A stretch of 64,000 nt of DNA from Antennarius striatus (Eukaryota; Chordata; Actinopteri; Lophiiformes; Antennariidae), in the NCBI RefSeq assembly GCF_040054535.1, contig NC_090797.1, positions 10,081,001 through 10,145,000 on the forward strand, in the 5' to 3' direction. The notes beneath the pieces are model-generated. The model saw only the letters and a list, made by a program, of their open reading frames with translations. It did no database searches and was not told the DNA's origin. A program made the translations under genes and the position numbers. Of this stretch, positions 1 to 62,541 are shown one piece after another; position 1 is the stretch's first letter, and the number at the start of each line of letters is the position of its first letter.

Positions 1-327
1 GTTCCTAATTACCATCATGCTAATCACTGCTATTAATGTAAAAAAAAAAAAAGGCAGGGCAGGCTAGGGGAAATCCATGTTTAATTTCTAACTTGACTAC
101 AATCCATTTAGGGAAGTACTATCAGTGAAGATGACAAAACAGATTACTGTTATGATGCAGAAATCTGGATAATAATAATAATAATAATGACAGCATTACA
201 CAAATACTCACATACACCCACATAATGAAGTCTGTTCAAGTGTGCAGAGGCAAAAATAACTGAAAACATTTGTGCTTGCATAAGCACACAAAAAATGGAA
301 GACACAATAGCAAGTTTTGGTACTCAC
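1..327 (-). other. cpne8: cpne8 intron 5 (partial)
   Basis: Intronic sequence 3' of exon 5. It contains a short A-run near 40 and a short ATA run near 170-187. No exon is seen; exon 6 must lie off the left edge. Confidence 0.85.
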
Positions 328-25652
<25,325 letters not shown>

Positions 25653-26060
25653 GTTTCTGAAACTGTTATTCATCCTGTCAGGAGAGGGTTTTTTTTTTTT
25701 TCTTTTCCTTTTCACTCGTGGTCCAGCCCCCTTTTTTTGTGAACGGAGAAAAGAGGACAGAGGAAAAACTGTGCGCGCCTCTTCGGAGAGAAGTGGAGCA
25801 AAGGTGCTGGAGAGGGAGAGAGAGGAGCTGGGAACGTGATGTCACTCTCTCTTTCTCCTCCTCTGTGCAGCTCTGTGTGTGTGTGTGTGTCTGTGTGTGT
25901 GTGTCTCCATTCCATCTCCCTTCACTCCTTTTTCTTTATGTCATCTCCTTCCCCCCTCTTTCTGTCCGTCTCTCACTCTTTCAGTCGTTTTCAGTTCAGT
26001 TGACTTCAGTGCATTTATAATTCAGCGCCTCCGATTTAGTGGCATGGAAGCAACTACAAT
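25653..26060 (-). promoter_or_regulatory. cpne8: cpne8 5' UTR and likely core promoter region
   Basis: This lies directly upstream of the cpne8 start codon. It holds a poly-A/poly-T tract (25690-25701), a purine-rich block (25740-25835) and a short TG repeat (25876-25905). I cannot place the transcription start; no convincing TATA box is seen. Confidence 0.5.
25876..25905. repeat. Short (TG)n repeat
   Basis: A TG run with one TCTG interruption, upstream of cpne8. Confidence 0.85.
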
Positions 26061-26095
26061 GATATAATCATCAAGAAAATAGAAGGAATGTCTTG

Positions 26096-26098
<3 letters not shown>

Positions 26099-26135
<37 letters not shown>

Positions 26136-26177
26136 GTGTGTGTGTGTGTGTGTCTGTGTGTGTGTGTGTGTGTGTGT
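26099..26177. repeat. Compound (TC)n(TG)n microsatellite
   Basis: A TC run (26099-26135) passes directly into a TG run (26136-26177), each with one interruption. Confidence 0.93.
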
Positions 26178-26706
26178 TGGGCACACACCCATTTCCCCTT
26201 CCCTGTATACACTCATTCACATCAGTTCAGTTCAATTCTGAGAGGGTTTCTGGCAGGAAACACTCATTTATTCCTTGGACAGATTCACTCCTTAAAGAGC
26301 CAAAGAGGCGACAATTTGTGAGCCTGGCTGATTTTAAACATTTTGTTTTGCTCATCTCTTGCCCCCCCCACCCCCACCCCCATACAATGAAGAGCACATC
26401 TATCTTCACAGTTATCCATGAGCTAGTTCTTTTTGCAAACAACTGTAGATATAAAGTGAATTCAGTGTACTGTACACACAAATTTGATGTGGGTGATGTG
26501 AATGATAAATAAAAACAAAATAAAATACAAATATTTGCATTGTTTGCATCTTTGCAGGACTTGAAAATCTTAAACTTGTAGAATACATCCACATGATGTT
26601 GTGTACAGCTTATACAGCACTGAGATTTCCCAGACATGACATATGGAGACATAAGTAGGGCATTGATGCATATATCCTCTTCTCCACTCATTTGTTGCCA
26701 TTATTT

Positions 26707-26766
26707 TCAGAATCAGCATTATTGGCCAAGTTTGTGCAAATAAACAAAGAATTCGACTCCTGTTGT
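26707..26766 (+). repeat. Fragment of a common teleost dispersed repeat
   Basis: AATCAGCATTATTGGCCAAG followed by GAATTCGACTCC matches the widespread fish repeat with AATCAGCTTTATTGGCCAAG and GGAATTTGACT. It is probably a transposon remnant. Confidence 0.55.
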
Positions 26767-27131
26767 GACGTTCACACAATTAAAGGAAAACAAAAAGTTG
26801 CCACACATTCGATGTGACGACATTCATAGCAGATCACTCTGGATAAACTTGCTCATTTTGGTTTCTTATTGTAATCCAGTCCATCCATCCATGTGCAGCA
26901 CATCCAGTTCCACTGCTGCACAAATTTGTGGTGTCAGAGATTATTAGTACTCTCACTGTTCGGGTTTGTGTAGAAAAGCTAATAAGTCCTTGTATTTATT
27001 CTCTCCTCTGACTCTCCATGATACAAGGATAAGCATCTGAATTGATCAACAGAGAGGAAGACCTTCTGCTGACAGAGAATACAATGACATGATGAATGTG
27101 ATGGGATAAAGAGGAGAGTGGCATTATGAGG

Positions 27132-27135
<4 letters not shown>

Positions 27136-27183
<48 letters not shown>
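27136..27183. repeat. (TG)n microsatellite
   Basis: An uninterrupted TG run in the intergenic spacer. Confidence 0.95.
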
Positions 27184-27186
<3 letters not shown>

Positions 27187-27475
27187 ATTTGAAAAGACAC
27201 GTACAGTATATTGAACTGTTTGTATCTTTCTTTGAAGAGGTTATCAGAAGGTGTCATCCATCCGAACAAATGCCACAGTCATGTGACAATGATGGGATAT
27301 TTGCTCATATAACGGTGTTCATAAATGACATCATGTCTGCTCCATGTTTCTAATCCAGCTTGTCAGTCAGTGTGTGCAGTAGCTATATTTAGAATTATAG
27401 TTTACCGGTAAAACACTGAGTAATGCTTAGTCATTTAAAAATTTCCATGACTCTTGTTATGTAAACATGATGCTC

Positions 27476-27495
27476 ACACACGCACACATATACAC

Positions 27496-27562
<67 letters not shown>
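27476..27562. repeat. (CA)n microsatellite with CACG/CATA interruptions
   Basis: A CA tract with several CACG units and one CATA unit. Confidence 0.92.
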
Positions 27563-27565
<3 letters not shown>

Positions 27566-29279
27566 ACAAAATGATTCAGTCAATGCTGTGAGGATGGTCA
27601 TGCCCATTAATCATAATCCTGCGAGTGAATTCCAAAATATGCATAAAAATGAAGCAATTTGTTAGTATTGAAAGGCAGTGAATTATTAAACATGGCCTCA
27701 ATGTTATCCCATTTGTCTACGTAGAACATACCTATACATGGTGTAGTTGTAGCATTAATGTGTTTGTATATATCAGGTAAAAAGGCTTTTGATGCACACA
27801 TTTTACTTCAGCTGAAGTTTAAAAAATGTTCTTCATCTCACTTCAGATGTAATGGACCACTGCATTAACTTTTTCACATCATGAACAAAATGATAATCTG
27901 GGATCAAGGCAAGTAGATCCACATCTTCAGGCACTTAATAAACATCCAAGTTTTAAAATATATGCTTTAGATGAGAAAAAAACCCCATCATCATAGGACT
28001 CATTTGTATTTGGGAGCTTTTCTAATTCACATCACGTGATCCAGAGTTTGACTGCATGAACAGAGCTTTCCCAGCTGTCATAGAAATGTAAATGCTATAA
28101 TTTCCATTTCAAAAGCACAGGTTGGGAGTTCTTATTGCGCTTTTGACACTACAGTTGACTGATGAAGCAAGGTGTAGGGGAAAGTAACTTTCTCTTTTGT
28201 GGTTTATGTCCATTTGGACTGAGATTCATTCATTCAAAGAGCTACAGTGGAGGAAGTGGAAAAAAACCCCTGATCCAGATACTGAGTATATGCAAGCTTA
28301 AGACTTCGTACTTGGTAAATATGGTGCATCTGAGGGTTGCATATTGCTTATGCATTTTTGTGATGCTTTTTTAATTAGTGTTACCATGTTCACCATCTTA
28401 TATTGATGAGTTAGCTTGCGAACATTTTATATTTAGAACTAAGCAGAAAGTAAAGTTTGGGCCGAGGGAAAATGTCTTTAATTATGCAGGGATTGGGCAT
28501 GGCTATCTTAAAGCCCATCTTGCATTGAAAATCAGATCACCTCATCAGTTCTTTTATGAGTACAATCAAAGAGAGGAGCTTTAAGTGCTTGAATTACTGT
28601 GCACAAACAGTGGAATCTGTGCTATGTGTAATGACAGTTTAATGTGGATGGTTAAAAAAAAATCTGATTGCGTCAATAGTTCTGTTCTGCTAGAATGACT
28701 AAAAAATCTCTGCAATGTTAGTTACAGATGTAGTCTAGGTCTAATGATGAGAATGACCTTTTGGTTTAAATAAATGAGCCAGGCCTTATTTGGAACAGTA
28801 TATTTAACAGGAGTGTAGTCCAGGGAAATACTAACAAAATGTGCACCTACTATTATCTCTGAGCTCACGTCTAAATTAATTTTTGCAGTTATGGCCCAGA
28901 TTAGCTTTAATTTCTACTGTTCACATTCACTACTCAGGGCTACTACACGCGGTTCAAGTGGACAGCTCTCAGTGTTTAACAGTCATTCATCTGATGCTGG
29001 CCTGAACTCCTCTTTTTGTCAATGTATACGAGAGCACACACTTTATCCAGTCTCTATGACGGCTACTATCAGCTGTGTGGCTCTTCATCACTCCCTCTAC
29101 AGACACACACAATTACCTCATTGATATTATCCAAAGATGACCCCACCACAAACAAACTCCAGATGATCCAGTAAATAAAACACAGATGTCACATATTCAG
29201 AAGGCACTACTCTCTTTTCTCATGCTAAAATGCTCTCGATACGTTATTAAAAATGTTGCTCTTCCCAGTCTGTTTTGCT

Positions 29280-29490
29280 TGATAGTTGAGATCCGCCTAG
29301 AGGTGACAAGGTTGATTTCTGTAACAGCATCCGGAGAGCGAGCGGCAGTATCACGGCTCATCAGCTCTGGTCATAAAGCAGCAGCGCTGGTATTTTTAGC
29401 CAAAGGATTCAGGAGGCTCAGAGATAGGAAGCCGGGGTGGTGAATATTGACCCTGTCCTCCTGAGCCTCATTGCTGCTCAGATAAACGTC
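29280..29490. promoter_or_regulatory. Candidate non-coding regulatory stretch
   Basis: A repeat-free, GC-balanced stretch in an AT-rich spacer. It contains TATTTTTAG (near 29391), similar to a MEF2-type site, and other dense motif-like sequence. No open frame resembles a protein. Function is inferred only from composition and needs cross-species alignment. Confidence 0.2.
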
Positions 29491-30620
29491 CTTAACTACC
29501 ATTTGGCCGTCTCTGCCTGTTGCCCCGCACACCTTACCTTTCCCCTTTCCTTGCTTCTGTTTATATCAACCCCATCTTCCACAAATCCTGCCATTGTTTG
29601 GCTGTCCAAATAATGAAATGCAGTTTATGTGGCGTTTTTTTTTCATACCACAAGTCGAAACTTGGTGCAAATGATTCCTCTTTTTATTTCAGGACACCAT
29701 TTGATGGTGAAAAAGTGAAATACATAGTGAAACTTCTCAAATGCACCAATGACTTAACAATGACCCTCACAAAGATGGATGAATAAATGAATAAATCCCA
29801 TCCAATATAACATAGGAATTACCCCGTATTGAGTTTAATCCCAAATTAAATAAAAAATATCTGCAGCTGCTCAAACCACATCATTCACACATACTGAAAT
29901 GGGAAAAAGAAGCATCCGGTGAGTTTAATCAATATATTCACTGAGTGAATTAGAAGAGGATAGAGGATACATTATCCAGCTCATCATAGCTAACGCTACA
30001 ATTAAACCGAAAGTAAAGCTCAGGCTCAGTCTGTGAGAAGCCATTGATTTCTAGAGAAACCAGGTCGTCTTGCTTGTGCAGTAATGCCCCAGAAATATGT
30101 GAAGCATTCACTTGTGACAGATAGTAATCATTCTGTGACGCCAGACAGAACGGCCAAACCTTTTGTAGAACAGGAGGGTTTTTTTATTTTCTTCAGAAAT
30201 GGTTTGGGATTTTGAGATTCATTGACCTGTCATTGTTAAAAGTACAGCTGTCAGTAACTTAACAAATGGTTGTTCAAGTTCCTTCCATAGCTGATTTTTC
30301 TTATTTTCAAGTCACCTTATGTCACAAAAAGAGGCATGTTTCTACACTAGGGGACACTAGATTCATGATAGTTAGGGAGTCACAATGAAGTGATTGTTCT
30401 ATATGTTACAAAATTTAAATGCCACTCTCATGTTAGGAATAGATGCTACAATTTACTAGCTACAATGAGATAACCCTGCAGATAAAAAAACCCAAAACTT
30501 TCCATGGTTATAAGATGTTAATTCTGACACAAGCAGAATAATGTGGTCTTTTGTCAAGGCCGTGCTTCCATTGCTGAGAGTTACATGATTTACAAACTGA
30601 AACTAGTTTTTAAAGCCAGT

Positions 30621-30641
30621 TGCCTGGCAGGTTGCCAGGCA
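30621..30641. repeat. Perfect 9-bp inverted repeat
   Basis: TGCCTGGCA (30621-30629), GGT spacer, TGCCAGGCA (30633-30641). It loosely resembles a dyad transcription factor site. Confidence 0.8.
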
Positions 30642-30846
30642 GGGTGATGAACTGTCTATGATGTGTAATCTGTCAGCAGGAGCCACGTTAACTGTAGGAT
30701 GACAAAACAAACAGGCTAAATAATGTCAACCTGTAGGGCAAGAACCACTGTAGGTCTTCTTCACTCATGTCAGCTGGACAGAAACGTTCATAATATGATT
30801 TATGTTCCGCTTAATGAAATATATAATTATTATTACGTATTATTAC

Positions 30847-30849
<3 letters not shown>

Positions 30850-30934
<85 letters not shown>

Positions 30935-30946
30935 CATCATCATCAT
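30850..30946. repeat. (ATT)n microsatellite with an ATC end
   Basis: An uninterrupted ATT run of about 85 bases, ending in a few ATC units. The long isoleucine or leucine frames across it are artefacts. Confidence 0.96.
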
Positions 30947-31018
30947 TCAGATTATTTTATATTTGCAGTCACCATGTGATCTGGAGAGACGTTTTTGTAG
31001 ACATTATCATGCCTGTAA

Positions 31019-31088
31019 ATCCACTGGGAATAGCTCCAGCAACCCCTGTGACCCATAAAAGTGGAAGAAGAAAAATGAATGAATGAAT
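31019..31088 (+). mobile_element. SINE 3'-tail fragment
   Basis: GGGAATAGCTCCAGCAACCC, CTGTGACCC and GAATGAATGAATT match the 3' end of the teleost SINE-type repeat, with its GAAT tail. It lies between the ATT repeat and a fuller SINE copy. Confidence 0.65.
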
Positions 31089-31099
31089 TGATTATCTTC

Positions 31100-31433
31100 G
31101 TGGGACTGCGTGATGACACAGTGGGTAGTGCTGTTACCTCACAGCAAGAAGGTTCCAGGTTCGATTCTTTTCTGTGTGGAGTTTGTATGTTCTCCCTTTG
31201 TCTCCGTGGGTTCTCTCCGGGTTCTCCAGCTTGCTCTCATCTCTAAAAATATACAGCTTAGGTGAGTTGGTCACACTAAATTGTTCTTAGATATGACTGT
31301 GTTCTCTTGTCTTTTGCATGACCCCACGATTGAGCTGGCATGTCATCCTGGGTGTACCCCACGTTTTGCCTGTTGCCAGCTGGGATATGCTCCAGTGGAC
31401 TGGTGACCCGCAAGCTGGATAGGCGGCTGTAGG
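31100..31433 (+). mobile_element. Near-full-length tRNA-derived-type teleost SINE
   Basis: The most complete copy in the window. Its head, GACACAGTGGGTAGTGCTG, is A-box-like, and GGTTCGATTC matches a B-box of RNA polymerase III promoters. The body contains GTTTGTATGTTCTCCC and GGGTGTACCCCACG, and the end is GGATAGGCGGCTGTAGGTG. No target-site duplication was identified. Being tRNA-derived is inferred from the A/B-box-like pair. Confidence 0.75.
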
Positions 31434-31729
31434 TGAGATGATTACGATCATCTCATCCACAAGAAAATGGATGTATGATAAAAAAAGGATTAAGATTCAG
31501 TCATAGCATATCAAAGTCACACATCGAAATCTCTTCTCAACTGTTTCCAGAAGCATCGTTTAGATACTGTTAATGTTTAATAAGAGAATCCTGTCATGTT
31601 GAAAACAGGGGAAATCATGTTCATGTTCTGAAAACTTGTAAAAGAATAATAAAAGCTTACAGCAAGGATGAGCCACGCTGATATCCAGTTCTCTTAATAT
31701 GAAATAATCACATTTCAAGCAGAGCAGAG

Positions 31730-32010
31730 AAAGCAAGTAAAGTTCGACACATCAGGATGTATGAGGCAGTCATGAGTCAAGACTCCACTCCTGCGAGGCC
31801 AATTAACACTCCGCTGCTTTTGGTACAGCTGAACATTAAATATTGATCCTTCCATCACTGTTCGCATTAATTTGTGTCTTCAGGGGGAGTTTCTTATTCC
31901 TTTTTCACCTCTCTCCATCTCTGTCTGTACCAGCTGTGCCAGGGTAAATCATTTAATACAATCTTTCTGACTTAAGCTGAATTAAGGAGGGAATTTAAAC
32001 AGCTGCAGAG
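31730..32010. promoter_or_regulatory. Candidate non-coding regulatory stretch
   Basis: Repeat-free sequence with dense ordinary-complexity motifs (such as CCAATTAACACTCCGCTGC and TTTAAACAGCTGCAGAG, the latter with an E-box CAGCTG). It stands out from the simple-sequence surroundings. No coding potential is seen. This is speculative. Confidence 0.2.
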
Positions 32011-34300
32011 AACTGATTGAGTGTGAACTACTTATGTTATATGCAATACATTATAGTGATGTGTTATTACGAGCTTGGCTACAGATCTCCTTTACCCTCC
32101 TTTTGTTTTTGTTTTTTTAACTAAAAAAAAACTATTTGGAGGTGACCACAGTGTTCCAAACACAAAACTTGAAATAGATAACCAAACCGCCTGTAGGGGT
32201 TTTTATTGAGCATTTAATGTCATCACAGCATCAGTTCATGTTTTATTAAGCAGAGAAATCGTGTCAGTTTCCAGAATTTTAAACGTGACCTGTGATTACA
32301 CATTAGTGCCACCATGTGGTCGTGAGTCATTTATACACGAACGAGAAAAACAAAACAAAAACTAAGACCATTTCTGATTTTAAAATTTATTGTAACACTA
32401 AATGTCATACTTCAATCACTCAAAAATATACACAAGAAAATCAGCAGGAAGAAAACAAGTTATGTTTACACACGACAGCATTTACATCCAAATTAAAAAA
32501 AAATAAAATAAAAAAAAAAGAAACAGCAAAATGATTCAGTTAGGATAATTAAGAGTTTAAGCAGCCTATCTGATTAATATCAACTGGGGATAATTATAGC
32601 CCACATTATTTATTTTATGTGAGTATTTATTATGCAACCCAATGGGGCATAAACACTGAATTTAATTAAGTCTCAAATAGACACAGTTGATTCAATCTTG
32701 TAGATACTGCATTTGATTTTTCAGTGCAATTTATTTACTCCCATTCCTATTAGCATAGCTAGCAATGTCTACCTCCAATATCCAATGCAGCAGCAGCAGT
32801 ATGACAATATTTTTAATAGATGCTAATGATTCAAGGAGTTCACAATAACACAATTTCCAGAAAGCGATTTTACCGTCGCTTCTCACAGCTTAGGATTTAT
32901 TACAGGCACTGATAATGCAGCTCTGATCACTGATAATCCATCCCATATGTCCCATGCCGTTTTTCCACTACGACACTGTAATATCAGAGGCATTTGATGG
33001 GAAAGACTTGAAAAACTCTGATTGATAAAGAAGACAGCAAAGTCAACAATTTAACTAATAAATAAATAAACAGTAGCATTTTATGAACACCTGTGAAAGA
33101 CTGAATGTTGTTTCATGTAAACTGCAGCCGATGTGCAGTTTACAGACACTAAGACAGCAGAGGTTTTACAGTAATGTGCAGTAAGAACGACATGAGAGCT
33201 TATCACAGTGCTTGAATTGATTAAAAAAAAAAAAACCCCATACACATAGACACATGTTTCAGGACATATTTCATGACCGAGGGATTAAAAGGTGCTTGAT
33301 TCCCTAAACATAAAGGAATCATATCAATGCAGCTGGCTCAACTCAGCCAAAGACTCACTCAAAGCTGGCGGACAGCTTGGGAAATTAAATACTTGGTGGG
33401 TAATCTTTTCACTGGAAGATTCAAAATCCTGGAAGTTATAAATATTAGTTTAAGTACTGTGGGTCAGGGAAGTCTGAGATGAAAATCTTGACAGTGCAGT
33501 GGAAGCACTAAGTAGAAGAAACTTGAACACCACTTAAGGCTATAAATGCTTGGAAACTATCAATAAAACTATCATTTTGAAAATACTGAAACCAGACCAG
33601 CTGCTCTTTGTGTTGACAGCACATCATTATTAGAACTATTAAAAGAACAGCTCACAAAAAATGATGTAATTCTTATCTACTGTCTCTCATACCCACAGAG
33701 CCAGGTGAATTTTTTCTTACTGGAGTTTTGCAGGTAAAACTGTGGGATGCAGACCAACTGTGCAATGCTATTCTGCAGCAGATTCTTTTTTTCACTTTAC
33801 GTTACGTTGACAGGAGAGTGAGTATACCGTGACTGAATTTTTTATTTTTGGAGAACTGATCCTTTAAAGCTGTTGGAGACAGCGCCTCACAGGTAAAACT
33901 GGGCTTAACTCCAGAATCGACTGCATGGCAAAGACGCAAGCTATAGATTTTATTTTTACTGCCAACCAAATGATTATACCACAGAAGTTACAAAACAAAC
34001 ATTTAATAAAATGCTGAAAACTGCTAGGTAGCTCTGGCTAGCTGGTAAAAATGAATTTTTTCATTTGTTTTAGTTCCGTTCTTCATGTAAAATTGGAGCA
34101 GTTGGGCTTTTGATCAGTTTGTATCGGAGGAAATAAATATAATCCCAGGTTTACTAGTCGTGCCAAAAACTAGCTTGATCTAGAATTACTGCCAGTGTTA
34201 AGCTTTTTAAATAATATGTTTAATGTATTAAATTATAGATTAATTAATTACTAGGAGGAAAACATCAGCTGGAGGTGGGGTGTCAAAAGAGGACGTCTGT

Positions 34301-34306
34301 TTTATT
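34301..34306 (-). terminator. kif21a: Candidate polyadenylation signal AATAAA for kif21a
   Basis: It reads AATAAA on the minus strand about 620 bases after the stop codon. It is the first such hexamer I found downstream of the stop. Use is not shown. Confidence 0.35.
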
Positions 34307-34405
34307 TGGAGAGGAAGTGAGATGCTGAGGAGTTTGGCAGTACCAGCTAGAAAAGGAGATTTGCAGTTTGAGGTTTGTTTTTTTTGGTCCTTTGGTTACA
34401 GAGAA

Positions 34406-34412
34406 CACACAC

Positions 34413-34470
<58 letters not shown>
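34406..34470. repeat. (CA)n with CATA block
   Basis: CA, then four CATA units, then CA again, probably inside the kif21a 3' UTR. Confidence 0.93.
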
Positions 34471-34473
<3 letters not shown>

Positions 34474-34921
34474 CAGAGCAAAGACACAACATGTGCGCAC
34501 AGACTCACACTTATTTCTGGTGGGGCAGACGTCTCCATATCAAACAGATTTTTTTCTCAGCTGCAGGTAAAATTCTCTTTATGCATAGACGCTATTCAGA
34601 AGTCTGTATTCTGAGTTTGATTTTTTCTGATTTGTTTTGCCATTGTGAGAGATGTTGTCCACTGCAGCATTAGTGTGTGGGACTCAGCTGGAGCCTGTGA
34701 GCCACCCCCACCTCCAGCCTTAAATAAAAGACACTCAGCTCTCAGTCCCTTCTCATCAGACTTCTTTAGAAATGATCCCCATCAGTGGTGTTGAGATCCA
34801 TGCCTTCAGGGCTCCTATCTGACACAAGTCACGGGTGTAGCTGCCTCATACGTGATTCACTCTGATTGGCTAAAGGCCAGAGGACGACACTCAGGTTCAG
34901 GTCGGTTTGTTGATTCGGGTA

Positions 34922-62028
<27,107 letters not shown>

Positions 62029-62420
62029 GCTTCCTCCGGAGGGGAATCCAGACAGGTATAAAAATAGCTGCTTTCCCTTTTTCTTGATCCTCTTACGAGA
62101 CAAGAGAAAGCCGCCTCGCCCCCCCCCCCTTCTCTCTCTCCTTTCACCTCCAAGAAAAGCGTCTTTATGTCGAACTCTCACCACCTCCTCCTCTTCGGCC
62201 TCTTGGAGATCAGTGTAGCCATGAGATCGATCAGCTCCCGGAGATCTGATTCACTCGGTGGCTGCAGGCGGAGGAACTGGCGGTGGGCAGCATCGTCCGG
62301 AACTGGCGGTGGGCAGCATCGTCCGCTGTTCGCCCTCCTAGGCAGAGATCGGTGCGTTTGTTTGAGGGAGCAGGGATCAGTCGGCGTGCAGGCTCCACAG
62401 TGGTGACGTCACCAGACTCC
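62029..62420 (-). promoter_or_regulatory. kif21a: kif21a 5' UTR and likely promoter, GC/CpG-rich
   Basis: Directly upstream of the start codon. It is richer in G, C and CpG than the surroundings and contains a purine-rich block on the minus strand (62100-62160) and the 26-bp tandem duplication. The transcription start cannot be fixed from sequence. Confidence 0.5.
62273..62324. repeat. 26-bp perfect tandem duplication in the kif21a promoter region
   Basis: Two exact adjacent copies (62273-62298, 62299-62324) of a unit beginning GGAACTGGCGGTGGGCAGCA. Confidence 0.95.
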
Positions 62421-62472
62421 TCCCACTGACCGGAACCAATACAGAAATGAAACAAAAACAAACATGATACTG

Positions 62473-62541
62473 TAATAATAATAACAATAATAATAATGAT
62501 GATGATAATAATAATAATAATAATAATAATGATAATAATAA
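62473..62541. repeat. (ATA)n/(ATG)n triplet repeat
   Basis: A mostly AAT tract with a few GAT units, just upstream of kif21a. Confidence 0.94.

Larger units (their letters stand above)
26061..34280. other. Intergenic spacer between cpne8 and kif21a
   Basis: About 8.2 kb with no recognisable gene. It holds microsatellites, a short conserved-type repeat (26707-26766), SINE pieces (31019-31433) and a long ATT repeat. Two stretches of ordinary complexity without repeats (29280-29490 and 31730-32010) look like possible regulatory sequence. The longest open frames here are AT-rich or microsatellite-derived. Confidence 0.7.
34281..34921 (-). other. kif21a: kif21a 3' UTR (end uncertain)
   Basis: This lies downstream of the kif21a stop. 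The first minus-strand AATAAA (plus-strand TTTATT at 34301-34306) would give a 3' UTR of about 630 nt. A CA/CATA repeat (34406-34470) lies within it. A later polyadenylation site is possible, since other candidate signals exist further left. Confidence 0.4.

Noticed and set aside
26093..26691. Long frames on both strands (139 and 154 codons)
   Set aside because: One crosses a TC/TG microsatellite and the other shows no family resemblance, splice context or domain.
30723..31086. Frames of poly-isoleucine or poly-leucine
   Set aside because: Translation of the ATT microsatellite.
31100..31200. A tRNA gene at the A/B-box-like motifs
   Set aside because: The motifs are part of the SINE head. 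No cloverleaf with acceptor stem can be formed.
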